Source: Sphaerochaeta associata (GTDB lineage: Bacteria > Spirochaetota > Spirochaetia > Sphaerochaetales > Sphaerochaetaceae). From it: a stretch of DNA of 64,000 nt. Under the pieces are notes generated by a model, which did not search any database, was not told the DNA's origin, and worked only from the letters and a program-made list of their open reading frames with translations. Location of the stretch: the NCBI RefSeq assembly GCF_022869165.1, contig NZ_CP094929.1, forward strand, positions 124,001-188,000, read 5' to 3'. A program made the position numbers and the translations under genes. Positions 42,999 through 51,769 of this stretch are shown here, piece by piece (within the stretch, counting starts at the first letter, position 1; the number at the start of each line of letters is the position of its first letter).

Positions 42999-45353
42999 AT
43001 GTTTTGGAAAATTGTCATCAATGATTTCAAGAGAAAGAAAGCGATCACCCTGACTGTGTTCATCCTGCTGACCATGGCTGTTGTATTGGGCGGCAGTGCG
43101 ACAACCATTGTTGCAAACCTGATGCAGTCTATGGCGGACCTGAAAGAACAAGCAGTTCCCGCCGACATTGCGCAGATGCATGCAGGAGCGTATTCGCAGG
43201 CTGATATCGATGCGTTTACCGCACGACAGCAGCAACACATCGCCGCGCAAGAGACAATGGTCCTTCTTCCTGTAGAGCCGGCCAATGTCGGCTATGGTGA
43301 GGGTAAAACCTTGGCTGGAACGATACAGGACATTTTCTTTGTGGTGCAAAACAAGAAATTCGATTTCCTGTTGGATCTCAGCAATGAGAAACTTGCTGTC
43401 AAGCAAGGGGAGGTCGCCGTTCCCATCCACTTCATGGTGGAGCATGACCTGCATATCGGCGATACCCTTACCGTGACAACCGAAGGGTATACGAAAGCCT
43501 TCACTATTTCTGACTATGTGCGTGACTATGAGATGAATGCAGCCATTGCCTCCTCCAAGCGTTTTGTCGTCAACCAAGCTGACTTTGATGCCATGCTTGA
43601 GAAGCAAACCGGTGAATTGGAATACATCATTGAATTCAGGCTGACCGAGGGCGGCAGTGCCCAGGCAGTACAGACTGCCTACATCGAGTCAGGGCTTCCT
43701 TCGAACGGCCCAACTGTCACTTCCATGGTCTTCATGCTGTTCAACGCGATGAGCGATGCAGCCATAGCCATGGTGGTTGTCTTGATCGGAGCCTTGCTCA
43801 TCGTCATAGCGGCTCTCAGCATCAAACTTACCTTCCTGGCAACCATGGATGAGGACTTGAGGGAAATCGGGGTGATGAAGGCGATGGGGCTGTCGAAAAA
43901 GGATATCAAGAACGTCTACCTTACCAAATATAGAGTGATGTCACTGGCTGCAGGCCTGCTCGGCTATGGGCTCTCGTTTGGAGCAGTACAGCTTTTCAGC
44001 GGCAATATGCGGCTGTTTCTCTCCTCTGAACTGAATGGGAGCCTCAAATATCTTCTGTCTTTGATCGCGCCCATCTTTGTCTATCTCATGATCATCCTGT
44101 ACTGCAAGAAAGTGCTGAGAAGCATAGACTCCATCTCAGCCGTCCAGGCATTGCGCCTTGAGAGTGTGGATGCAAGAGAGGGCCGAAGAAATAGATTCCC
44201 CTTGATGCGAAACACATACTTGAACACCAAAATCTATTTGGCGCTTCGGGATGTCGCTCTGCGTTTCAGGTTGTACCGGTTGCTGCTGGTAATATTCGTG
44301 GTAAGCACGTTCATCGTGATTCTTCCGCTGAACGTGTACAACACGATGAACTCCCCTGATTTCTCCACCTACATGGGAATCGGGAAATCGGATATGAGAA
44401 TCGACCTGAGAAAAACAAGCACCATCGATTATGATTTTCAGAGATTGCAGGAAAAGCTCTCCAGCGATCCTGACATTGCAAGGTATGCAGCCTACATAAC
44501 CTGTTACTACCAAATTCAGAATGCCGAGGGCTCCTGGGATTATGTCTCGCTTGAGACCGGCGATTTCTCTGCCTTCCCTTTGCACTATCTTGAGGGAAGA
44601 GCACCAGTGGGGAGCGGAGAAATAGCGCTTTCCTACGCAAATGCCGCTGCTGATGGGTTGAACAAGCAAATCGGGGACGAGGTTGTGGTCAAGGTCAATG
44701 GAAGCGATACAACACTGAAGGTATCAGGCATCTATCAGGACATAACCAACGGTGGAAAAACGGCAAAAGCAGACACAAGCCTTGGATTGAACGAAGACGC
44801 CATCCTTTGGTACATCGTAAATATCGATGTACTGCCGCACATCAATGTCAGCGAGAAGATGGAGTACTATCAGCGTGCGTTTCCAACGGCTCAGGTAAAC
44901 GACATCCGAGAGTACACAAGGCAGACCCTCGGAAACCTCATCGATCAGATGAAGGTGGTGGTAATCGGCGGGGGCGCTGTGGCAATTCTCATCGTAGTAC
45001 TTATCACCGCTCTATTTCTGAAGATGCTACTCTCAAAAGACATGTCCCAGATTGCAATTATGAGAAGTGTCGGGATGAACTGTAGACACATCAGAGACCA
45101 CTATATGACGGGAACCATAGCGATTCTGATCCTTGGCATCATCGCCGGTGTCGTAGCATCCCATTACCTTGGGAGCATGATCGTAAGCATGGCAATGTCA
45201 TCAATGGGCATCGCTCGGATAGAGCTCATCGAGGTTGCCTGGCAGACCTGGCTTATCTGCCCGCTCATTCTGATGGTGGTGGTCGGCTTTACCGTATCGG
45301 TGAGCTGCAACGCAACCATCGATGATGACATCTCAGTGGTCCTGAGAAGCTAG
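42999..45353 (+). CDS. FtsX-type ABC transporter permease
   Basis: A 784-residue permease with two FtsX modules. An N-terminal helix (about 15-40) and an extracytoplasmic domain are followed by helices near 250-275, 305-330 and 345-365; a second extracytoplasmic domain lies between about 440 and 655, followed by three final helices (about 660-765). This MacB/LolC-like architecture usually exports lipoproteins, peptides or drugs. Paired with the ATPase 27 bases downstream. ATG 42999 has AAGGAAAG upstream. Confidence 0.87.
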   Translation: MFWKIVINDFKRKKAITLTVFILLTMAVVLGGSATTIVANLMQSMADLKEQAVPADIAQMHAGAYSQADIDAFTARQQQHIAAQETMVLLPVEPANVGYGEGKTLAGTIQDIFFVVQNKKFDFLLDLSNEKLAVKQGEVAVPIHFMVEHDLHIGDTLTVTTEGYTKAFTISDYVRDYEMNAAIASSKRFVVNQADFDAMLEKQTGELEYIIEFRLTEGGSAQAVQTAYIESGLPSNGPTVTSMVFMLFNAMSDAAIAMVVVLIGALLIVIAALSIKLTFLATMDEDLREIGVMKAMGLSKKDIKNVYLTKYRVMSLAAGLLGYGLSFGAVQLFSGNMRLFLSSELNGSLKYLLSLIAPIFVYLMIILYCKKVLRSIDSISAVQALRLESVDAREGRRNRFPLMRNTYLNTKIYLALRDVALRFRLYRLLLVIFVVSTFIVILPLNVYNTMNSPDFSTYMGIGKSDMRIDLRKTSTIDYDFQRLQEKLSSDPDIARYAAYITCYYQIQNAEGSWDYVSLETGDFSAFPLHYLEGRAPVGSGEIALSYANAAADGLNKQIGDEVVVKVNGSDTTLKVSGIYQDITNGGKTAKADTSLGLNEDAILWYIVNIDVLPHINVSEKMEYYQRAFPTAQVNDIREYTRQTLGNLIDQMKVVVIGGGAVAILIVVLITALFLKMLLSKDMSQIAIMRSVGMNCRHIRDHYMTGTIAILILGIIAGVVASHYLGSMIVSMAMSSMGIARIELIEVAWQTWLICPLILMVVVGFTVSVSCNATIDDDISVVLRS

Positions 45354-45380
45354 TACTGTGAATAATCGGAGGAAGAACTG

Positions 45381-46148
45381 ATGCAAGCAATAGTGGAAGC
45401 AAAAAACCTGAATAAGAAGGTTCTGTTGGGCAAACAGAATGAACTTCACATTCTCAAGGGAGTCAACTTGGCCGTTGAAGAGGGCGAGTTCGTATCGGTC
45501 ATGGGACCGTCGGGGAGCGGAAAGTCTACGCTTCTGTACACCCTGAGCGGGATGGATGGAATTAGCAGTGGAAGTGTCACCATACAAGGTCGGGAGATCG
45601 GGGGCCTCAAGGAGGAGGATTTGGCGAAAATCCGACTCACTACCATGGGCTTCATTTTTCAGGATATCAATCTCTTGAAGAACCTCTCTGTGATCGACAA
45701 TGTAATGTTCCCAGCTCTTGTAGCAAAGGGTGCAGATACCCATGCGGTTCATGAGAAGGCAAAAAAGCTTTTACAAATGACCGGCATTGAGTCTCTTGCA
45801 GATAATGCAATCACCCAGGCATCCGGGGGGCAGCTGCAACGGGCGGGTATCTGCCGGGCCTTGATCAACGATCCTGCCATTATCTTCGGTGATGAACCGA
45901 CAGGGGCTTTGGATTCAAAATCGGCAGCCGAGATTATGGCCCTTCTAGCAGACATCAACCAGAAAGGAACGACTGTAGTGCTTGTCACCCATGACGCAAA
46001 GGTGGCTGCGAAAACCGAGCGGATTGTGTATATGCTCGACGGCCGTATTGTTGCACAAAAGCACATGGGGCCATTCGATGCACATCGAGACACTATCAAG
46101 GAACGAGAAGAACAGGTGATGAAGTGGTTGGTGGAGAACGGAATGTAG
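45381..46148 (+). CDS. ABC transporter ATP-binding protein (LolD/MacB type)
   Basis: A 255-residue ATPase. Walker A is GPSGSGKST, the signature ASGGQLQRAGICRAL and Walker B IIFGDEPTGALD; the H-loop is VTHDAKVA. This matches the ATPases that serve FtsX-like permeases. Strong coupling to the preceding permease by proximity and probably regulated by the TetR gene. Confidence 0.92.
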   Translation: MQAIVEAKNLNKKVLLGKQNELHILKGVNLAVEEGEFVSVMGPSGSGKSTLLYTLSGMDGISSGSVTIQGREIGGLKEEDLAKIRLTTMGFIFQDINLLKNLSVIDNVMFPALVAKGADTHAVHEKAKKLLQMTGIESLADNAITQASGGQLQRAGICRALINDPAIIFGDEPTGALDSKSAAEIMALLADINQKGTTVVLVTHDAKVAAKTERIVYMLDGRIVAQKHMGPFDAHRDTIKEREEQVMKWLVENGM

Positions 46149-46179
46149 GTTTGAGTGTATAAAGAAAGGATGCTGTGAA

Positions 46180-46659
46180 ATGAAACACGTGGTTGTACGA
46201 GAGTGTGGTGACTTCGACTTTCCTTGCGGGTATGAACTTGATTTGAACAAGACGGAGCTTAAGGATTGCCTTGGATGCTGGTCCTGCTGGTTGAAAACCC
46301 CGGGGCGATGTGTCCATTCCGATTTGAATGAGTTCTATAAGGCCTATCTGGCTGCCGACAAGGTAGTGATTTTTTCAAAGGTGTCGCATGGGTTTGTCAG
46401 CGGTAATCTGAAAACGCTGTTTGACCGGATAATCCCGCTCTACCTTCCGTACTTGACCTTCAAGAGCGGGGAGTCGATGCACGTTCCGCGCTATGAATCG
46501 TATCCTGAGGTGGAGGTGTACTATGAGGGGGAGTTTTCCACCCCGGAGGACCAAACCCTCTATGTGGAGTACATCCATAGGGTTTTTTATCAGTTTTATA
46601 GCACCTGCAAGGTCGTGAAACCCCTATCCGAATTTCCTGTAGAAGAGAGGCTGGGATGA
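46180..46659 (+). CDS. Flavodoxin-fold protein lacking the FMN phosphate loop
   Basis: A 159-residue protein related to NADPH-dependent FMN reductases. DCLGCWSCWLKTPGRC (about 29-44) and the VIFSKVSHGFVSGNLKTLFDR segment are typical, but the usual N-terminal GSPR-x-GNT loop that binds the FMN phosphate is missing: the protein begins one strand later. The start overlaps nothing; the stop overlaps the next gene (ATGA), which has that loop. Confidence 0.7.
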   Translation: MKHVVVRECGDFDFPCGYELDLNKTELKDCLGCWSCWLKTPGRCVHSDLNEFYKAYLAADKVVIFSKVSHGFVSGNLKTLFDRIIPLYLPYLTFKSGESMHVPRYESYPEVEVYYEGEFSTPEDQTLYVEYIHRVFYQFYSTCKVVKPLSEFPVEERLG

Positions 46660-47300
46660 AAACAATCATTATCAACGGCTCACCGAAGGCGGCCCATGGG
46701 AATACCGAAGTCTTCATCACACAGTTCTTGAAGGGGATGACCAATCAGAGCGAAGTTGCCTACGTTGCGAAGACCGACCGTCATCAGCTTGCCCGATACA
46801 TCCGAAGCTTTGACACCGTCCTGTTTGTCATGCCCCTCTACATTCATGCAATGCCCGGCATTGTGATGAAGCTGATCGAGTGCATGGAAAGCGCAACAGG
46901 GCCTGGAAAGTCTATGGGCTTTCTGGTGCAATCGGGATTCATGGAGTCGGCGCAGTCCCAATACCTTGAGCGCTATCTTCGCGCAATCACCAAGGATTTG
47001 AACTACACCTACCTTGGAACGGTGATTCGAGGAGGATCTGCCGGTATTTCCATGATGCCGGAGTCGATGAACAAGAAGCTGTTCAAGCAACTGAATCAGC
47101 TGGGAGCCTGCTTTGAGTGCAATGGTACGTTTGATCGGGACATAGTCAAAGCCCTTGGCTCTGTCCAATCGCTTTCCAAAGGCAGGTGCTTCCTCTTTGA
47201 AGCATTGGGAAAAGTCGGCCTCTCGGATGCAATTTTCTGGAATGGCATGCTCAAAAACAACAAGGCCTTCGAGAGGAGATTCGATAGGCCCTTTGTCTAG
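46656..47300 (+). CDS. Flavodoxin-family / NADPH-dependent FMN reductase-like protein
   Basis: A 214-residue flavodoxin-fold protein. IIINGSPKAAHGNTEVFI is the FMN phosphate loop and VLFVMPLYIHAMPGIVMKLIE the second flavin-contact strand. It lacks the CxGCxxC motif found in the preceding gene. The two overlap by four bases and could form one functional unit. Confidence 0.75.
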   Translation: MKTIIINGSPKAAHGNTEVFITQFLKGMTNQSEVAYVAKTDRHQLARYIRSFDTVLFVMPLYIHAMPGIVMKLIECMESATGPGKSMGFLVQSGFMESAQSQYLERYLRAITKDLNYTYLGTVIRGGSAGISMMPESMNKKLFKQLNQLGACFECNGTFDRDIVKALGSVQSLSKGRCFLFEALGKVGLSDAIFWNGMLKNNKAFERRFDRPFV

Positions 47301-47423
47301 GCTTGGATGCCTGAGAGCACCGGTTTCAGTGGCCGCTTGCTTTTGCCAACCGAATATGCAACAACTCGAGATAAGAAACCATTGTTTGGATGGCAACATA
47401 CCTGCAAGTGAGGAGCATAGACG

Positions 47424-48287
47424 ATGAAGCACATCACCATCACCAACTTTACCGATCCTGTATGCATTTGGTGCTGGGGAACCGAGCCAATATTCAGAGC
47501 TTTGGAAACCCACTACCCGGACCTTGTCGAATTTCGGTATGTCATGGGCGGCTTGGTCGATGACATCAACAACTTTGCCGACCCGGGCAACGGCATCGAT
47601 GCCGGAGCAGAGGGCGCGAATGAGCAGATCGTCGAGCATTGGATCGAGGCGGTAGAAGTTCATGGAATGCCGGTCAAGCCGGAAGGCTTTCACTTGTTTT
47701 CCAACGAGTTTCCCTCGACATATCCCCAAAATATTGCCTATAAAGCCGCCCAAATCGTGGACCCGGGTAAAGCGGATGCGTATCTGCGTAGAATCCGGGA
47801 AGCCACCCTCACCGAAGCCAAGGTTACCGGCGATGTGGATGTGTTGATCGAGCTTGCCTGTGAGGTTGGTCTTGAGCGTGCTGTTTTCAGCAAGGCTCTG
47901 AAGAGCAAAAAAGCCGAGCAAGCATTCCATGCGGACCTGAGACTAAACCATGAGGCCGGGGTGGAGGTGTTTCCAAGCTTTCTTGTAGAAGCTGATGGAG
48001 AGGGGGAGCCGGTGCTTTTACGGGGATTTATCACTTATGAAGAGTTCAAGGATGTTATCAGGAGCCTGACTCAAGGGACTCTGCTTCCGACTGCAGCATC
48101 CCCCTCGATGGAAGCGATTCATGCACTTTTGGCCAAGCATCAAAAACTTGCATTCGAAGAAGTGTACAAGGCTTTTGATTTTGCCTCCCGAGAGCAAGCG
48201 CATCACTTTCTGGAGGACTTGATCGGCAAACAGATTCTGATAAAGGAAGAGGTCGGACCCAGCTATTTTGTCAGAATGGGGCTGTGA
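47424..48287 (+). CDS. DsbA-family thioredoxin-like protein
   Basis: A 287-residue cytoplasmic protein (no signal peptide). Active-site-like CIWCWG at residue 13 after a first beta strand, a long helical insertion, and EVFPSFLVEADGEGEP carrying the cis-Pro loop match the FrnE/DsbA-like group. The C-terminal 70 residues form an extra winged-helix-like extension. Possible redox or 2-hydroxychromene-isomerase-like role. Confidence 0.8.
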   Translation: MKHITITNFTDPVCIWCWGTEPIFRALETHYPDLVEFRYVMGGLVDDINNFADPGNGIDAGAEGANEQIVEHWIEAVEVHGMPVKPEGFHLFSNEFPSTYPQNIAYKAAQIVDPGKADAYLRRIREATLTEAKVTGDVDVLIELACEVGLERAVFSKALKSKKAEQAFHADLRLNHEAGVEVFPSFLVEADGEGEPVLLRGFITYEEFKDVIRSLTQGTLLPTAASPSMEAIHALLAKHQKLAFEEVYKAFDFASREQAHHFLEDLIGKQILIKEEVGPSYFVRMGL

Positions 48288-48308
48288 CACTGCTTGAAGG
48301 TGCATGAT

Positions 48309-48348
48309 GAGAGGGAATTATTGTTCGAAGGAGCAATGATTTCCTCTC
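48309..48348. repeat. 40-base hairpin repeat, copy 1
   Basis: GAGAGGGAATTATTGTTC pairs with GAGCAATGATTTCCTCTC in RNA (18 pairs including three G-U), loop GAAG. It is 38/40 identical to the copy at 49186 and begins 21 bases after the DsbA-like gene. Confidence 0.85.
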
Positions 48349-48361
48349 TTCAATTTCCAGC

Positions 48362-48409
48362 TTGACAGAAGCAAATGTAATCAATATACTACAAATGTAG
48401 TCATTTGTA
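48362..48409 (+). promoter_or_regulatory. RelB/PIN cassette promoter and operator
   Basis: Perfect TTGACA, 17-base spacer, TATACT. A palindrome TACAAATG/CATTTGTA (four-base spacer) starts at the last base of the -10. Likely RelB-type operator. Confidence 0.75.
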
Positions 48410-48444
48410 TTTATTGGTAGTTATTTGTATATAAGGAGGAGATA

Positions 48445-48729
48445 ATGGCAAACTCATTGATTCAACTTCGAGTTGATGAAAACCTTCGATTGGAGGCAGT
48501 AGAAATTTTCGATAAGCTAGGCATTGATCTTCCTACTGCGATTCGAATGTTCCTCGTTCGTTCAGTTCTCGAGAAAGGAATTCCGTTTCCAATGAAGCTG
48601 GAAGATGATTCCATTACCCGCAATGCAATCTTTGCCATGAAGGAAGCAAGTCGTCTGGCAAAGGAACATGGGATTTCTGAAATGACGCTGGAAGAGATCA
48701 ATGCAGAGATTTCCGACGCTAGAAAGTAA
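48445..48729 (+). CDS. RelB/DinJ-family antitoxin
   Basis: A 94-residue antitoxin. LIQLRVDENLRLEAVEIFDK is the ribbon-helix-helix DNA-binding start, followed by the LGIDLPTAIRMFL helix typical of RelB/DinJ, and an acidic tail. AGGAGG precedes the ATG. It is 12 bases before the PIN-domain gene. Confidence 0.85.
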   Translation: MANSLIQLRVDENLRLEAVEIFDKLGIDLPTAIRMFLVRSVLEKGIPFPMKLEDDSITRNAIFAMKEASRLAKEHGISEMTLEEINAEISDARK

Positions 48730-48741
48730 GTGGTGTAAAAC

Positions 48742-49158
48742 GTGAGAAGACTCTTTGTGGTTATTGATACAAGTGTCTTGGTCTCTGCAATGATTAAATA
48801 CGATTCAAACCCAGGTCAAGTTATTGAATTTGCATTCAAGGGAGAATTCATACCTGTTCTCAATGAGCAAATCTTTTCCGAATATAAAGAAGTGCTGGCT
48901 CGTCCGAAGTTTAAGCTCACAGAAGAACTGATATCCTTCATTATTGATGGAATCGTGGATAAAGCTGTGATGATTGAGGCAGAAGAAATCAAGGTTGACT
49001 TGCCTGATCCTAAGGATGTGATTTTCTATGCAGTTACTATGGAAGCGAAGAAGCTGACTGATATATATCTTGTAACAGGAAATTTGAAACATTTTCCAAG
49101 CAGGTCTTTTATTGTTACTCCAAAGCAACTACTCGAAGTGCTTTCGCTCCGACGATAG
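48742..49158 (+). CDS. PIN-domain ribonuclease toxin
   Basis: A 138-residue PIN protein of the COG1569-type. VVIDTSVLVSAM supplies the first acidic residue, VLNEQIFSEYKEVLAR a second Glu, and LPDPKDVIFYAVTMEA the others; four acidic residues coordinate metal for RNA cleavage. GTG start. Toxin partner of the RelB-type protein, an uncommon but known pairing. A+T-rich relative to its neighbours. Confidence 0.82.
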   Translation: MRRLFVVIDTSVLVSAMIKYDSNPGQVIEFAFKGEFIPVLNEQIFSEYKEVLARPKFKLTEELISFIIDGIVDKAVMIEAEEIKVDLPDPKDVIFYAVTMEAKKLTDIYLVTGNLKHFPSRSFIVTPKQLLEVLSLRR

Positions 49159-49185
49159 AATCCAAGGCAGTGTAGATGGAAGAAA

Positions 49186-49225
49186 GAGAGGGAATTCTTG
49201 TTCGAAAGAGCAATGATTTCCTCTC
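49186..49225. repeat. 40-base hairpin repeat, copy 2
   Basis: Differs from copy 1 at two positions (12 and 22). It starts 27 bases after the PIN gene. The two copies bracket the toxin-antitoxin cassette; they could serve as terminators or mark its insertion. Confidence 0.85.
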
Positions 49226-49293
49226 CTGTTAGGCTGGGTCTGGATTGCCTCTCTGCCGCGGTGTAGAATCTTCGATAAGGAGAGGGTTCCTTC

Positions 49294-49713
49294 ATGACCG
49301 CAGATGAACAGAAAGACAGGATACGGTACTTCTATGAAGTAGTGGTTTCACAAAATCAGTTGGATAGGTTGTACGACTATGTTGCTGATGACTGTACGGT
49401 ACGGGTGGGAGAAACAGAGTATGCCTGTGGAATTGCCGGAATGAGAGAACACCTCCAGGCAATCAGGGTTACGTACCCCGACTACTCTATGCGCATCATC
49501 CGTCAACACTGTGACGGGGAGTATGTAATCTCTGAATTCATTATGCAGGGGAAGCATGAGGGGCAATGGATCGGCATCAAGCCGACGGGGCGAACCTTGA
49601 GTTTCAATGGAGTCGACATCGACCGGATGGTTGATGGAAAAATCGTTGAACATGGCGGTGCGGTCAATACATTTGAGACGCTTTTGGAGAATCGGTTGAT
49701 ACAGCCGGTGTGA
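49294..49713 (+). CDS. SnoaL-like ester-cyclase-fold protein
   Basis: A 139-residue protein of the NTF2-like SnoaL group. YFYEVVVSQNQLDRLYDYVA at the N terminus, GIAGMREHLQAIR, and the late GVDIDRMVDGKIVEHGG are typical. Such proteins act on small hydrophobic ligands or have no known substrate. First of a run of small plus-strand genes. Confidence 0.8.
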   Translation: MTADEQKDRIRYFYEVVVSQNQLDRLYDYVADDCTVRVGETEYACGIAGMREHLQAIRVTYPDYSMRIIRQHCDGEYVISEFIMQGKHEGQWIGIKPTGRTLSFNGVDIDRMVDGKIVEHGGAVNTFETLLENRLIQPV

Positions 49714-49732
49714 TTGATAAGGAAATACGAGC

Positions 49733-50011
49733 ATGTACAGCTTTGATGCAATCATAGAGAAGGTGCCCGATCAGGATGGAGCCTATTTAGCAGTTCCAAT
49801 CGATATCAAGCAGGTGTTCGGAAAGGGAAGGCTTAAGGTGCATGCCACCTTCGATGGGCATCCGTATGACGGTAGCGTAGTGAACATGGGCCTTGCAAAT
49901 GCCGATGGCAGCATCCGCTACATCATCGGTGTCCGTAAGGACATCCGGAAAAGCATTGGAAAAGAACCGGGAGACATGATAAAGGTGACGCTCCAACAAA
50001 GGGAGGTCTGA
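49733..50011 (+). CDS. DUF1905 protein
   Basis: A 92-residue protein with the DUF1905 pattern: FDAIIEKVPDQDGAYLAVPI, VFGKGRLKVHATFDGHPY and the final IGKEPGDMIKVTLQ. These small beta-rich proteins often travel with YdeI/YdhG-type proteins, as here. Function unknown. Confidence 0.85.
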   Translation: MYSFDAIIEKVPDQDGAYLAVPIDIKQVFGKGRLKVHATFDGHPYDGSVVNMGLANADGSIRYIIGVRKDIRKSIGKEPGDMIKVTLQQREV

Positions 50012-50012
50012 G

Positions 50013-50426
50013 ATGTGGACGTGTGAAAAATGTGGCCGTAGTTTTCAGAAAACCAATCAGAGTCATAGCTGCGGGAAAAGCGAGCCTACCATTGAGGCCT
50101 ATATAGCATCCCAGCCAGAATCAATCAGGCTTTTGCTTTCCGAACTGCATCAGGCCATCGGTTCATCAATTCCCGAAGCAGAGCACCGTATGTCCTGGGG
50201 TATGCCCACTTACTGGAAAGGGGGCAACATTATTCACTTCTACGGTCATGCCAAGCATGTGGGAATCCATATCGGATTGGATGTACTTGTCCATTTTCAG
50301 GCTCGGTTGAGTGCATACAAGACCGGCAAGGGCTCGGTACAGTTTCCCTACGACAAGCCCATCCCCTATGCCTTGATCGCCGAAATGGCAAGGTGGAGTT
50401 ATGAGACACTGCAAGCTCGACATTGA
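50013..50426 (+). CDS. DUF1801 protein with N-terminal zinc-finger-like motif
   Basis: A 137-residue protein. Residues 3-20 (CEKCGRSFQKTNQSHSC) contain two CxxC-like and His-Cys pairs that could bind zinc. The rest is a DUF1801/YdhG domain (YIASQPESIRLLLSELHQAI and MSWGMPTYWKGGNIIHFYGH). Starts two bases after the DUF1905 gene and overlaps the methyltransferase gene by 26 bases. Confidence 0.82.
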   Translation: MWTCEKCGRSFQKTNQSHSCGKSEPTIEAYIASQPESIRLLLSELHQAIGSSIPEAEHRMSWGMPTYWKGGNIIHFYGHAKHVGIHIGLDVLVHFQARLSAYKTGKGSVQFPYDKPIPYALIAEMARWSYETLQARH

Positions 50427-51240
50427 AGCATTGATACAGCAAACCGAGCATCCCAAACCGTACGACAGGGGAAAGGACAGTATGTGGACCGATCCCTATA
50501 TCTCGGAAAAGCTGCTTGCAATACACTTGGACCCCTCTGTAGAGGCGGCAAGTCGTTCCCCGAAGGCCATCGAGGCGACGCTCGATTATATCCAGAAACT
50601 CGTGCCTCGGGGTGCATCCATCCTCGATCTGGGCTGCGGGCCCGGCCTCTATACCCATCAGCTTGCAAAGCGGGGCTATGAAGTGACCGGCGTGGACTTC
50701 TCTTCGGTCTCCTTGGACTATGCAAGACAAAGACGTGATGAGGAAGGTCTTTGCATCACCTACCTGAAGCAGGACTATCGGAGCCTGAAACTCGATCAAA
50801 CGTATGACTTGATCATGATGATTTATTGCGACTTTGGAGCTTTGGTGCCTGAAGAGCAACACCACTTGGCCTCACTGATCAAGCAGCATCTGAAAGAGGG
50901 TGGCCTATTCCTCTTCGACTCCATCACCGAAGTAGGAATAAAGCAGATGCACTTCAATGCTTCCTACAGCTTCTCCAAAGGTGAAGGGTTTTACAGTCCC
51001 GAGCCCTACCTATGCCTGGACAGGAATTTCCATTTCCCTGACCAGTGTGCAGTGCTGGAGCAACACTTCATTATCTTCGAGGATGGCGAAACCAAGCTCT
51101 ATCGCTTCTGGAACCATTACTTCTCAAACGACCAAATCAAAGCGCTGGGCTTTTCACGCATATCCAGGCAAGCAGGCTTGCTCTATGGACATGGACCGTA
51201 CAACAACGAAGAGGTAGTTTTTTATGCAGTACAACCTTAG
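50401..51240 (+). CDS. SAM-dependent methyltransferase
   Basis: A 279-residue class I methyltransferase. Motif I is SILDLGCGPGLYTHQLAKRG (about 77-96), motif II VTGVDFSSVSLDYA, and motif IV LIMMIYCDFGAL. Target unknown; small-molecule methylation is usual for this type. The 3' end overlaps the next GNAT gene by 17 bases. Confidence 0.87.
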   Translation: MRHCKLDIEALIQQTEHPKPYDRGKDSMWTDPYISEKLLAIHLDPSVEAASRSPKAIEATLDYIQKLVPRGASILDLGCGPGLYTHQLAKRGYEVTGVDFSSVSLDYARQRRDEEGLCITYLKQDYRSLKLDQTYDLIMMIYCDFGALVPEEQHHLASLIKQHLKEGGLFLFDSITEVGIKQMHFNASYSFSKGEGFYSPEPYLCLDRNFHFPDQCAVLEQHFIIFEDGETKLYRFWNHYFSNDQIKALGFSRISRQAGLLYGHGPYNNEEVVFYAVQP

Positions 51241-51712
51241 GCCGCTCAAACAAGAAGAGTATTCTTTGCTTGAGGACTTTCTCTACGACGCCATCTTTGT
51301 TCCTGTCGGGGAGGAAGTTCTGCCTCGGTCGGTCCTGCTTGAACCCTCCATCCAAAATTACTATCAGGATTTTGGAAGGGCGCATGACTACTGCCTTGTT
51401 GCAGAGCAGGAGGGTAAACTTCTAGGAGCCGTCTGGGCAAGAGTGCTGTCGGGGCCTGTGAAAGGGTACGGCTATGTGGATGAGCATACCCCTGAACTTG
51501 CCATTTCTGTACAGAATGAATTTCGCGGGATGGGCATAGGTACTGCATTGCTTCGTGCAATGCTCGATTTGCTTCAAAGGGCGGGGTACGGACAAACCTC
51601 CCTCTCGGTTCAGAAGGAAAATCCTGCAGCGGACCTCTACAAACGCCTTGGATTCACCACCCTTGAGGAAAAGGATGAGGATTATCTGATGCTGTATGCC
51701 TTTGCTCGGTAG
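51224..51712 (+). CDS. GNAT-family N-acetyltransferase
   Basis: A 162-residue acetyltransferase. SVQNEFRGMGIGTALLRAML is the acetyl-CoA loop and AADLYKRLGFTTLEEKDEDY the final segment. Overlaps the methyltransferase gene, so likely co-translated. Substrate unknown. Confidence 0.87.
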   Translation: MQYNLRPLKQEEYSLLEDFLYDAIFVPVGEEVLPRSVLLEPSIQNYYQDFGRAHDYCLVAEQEGKLLGAVWARVLSGPVKGYGYVDEHTPELAISVQNEFRGMGIGTALLRAMLDLLQRAGYGQTSLSVQKENPAADLYKRLGFTTLEEKDEDYLMLYAFAR

Positions 51713-51769
51713 GCAGAACACTTCTCATACTCGAAGTGACACGGTATTGTATGGAAAAAGGATGCCGAT

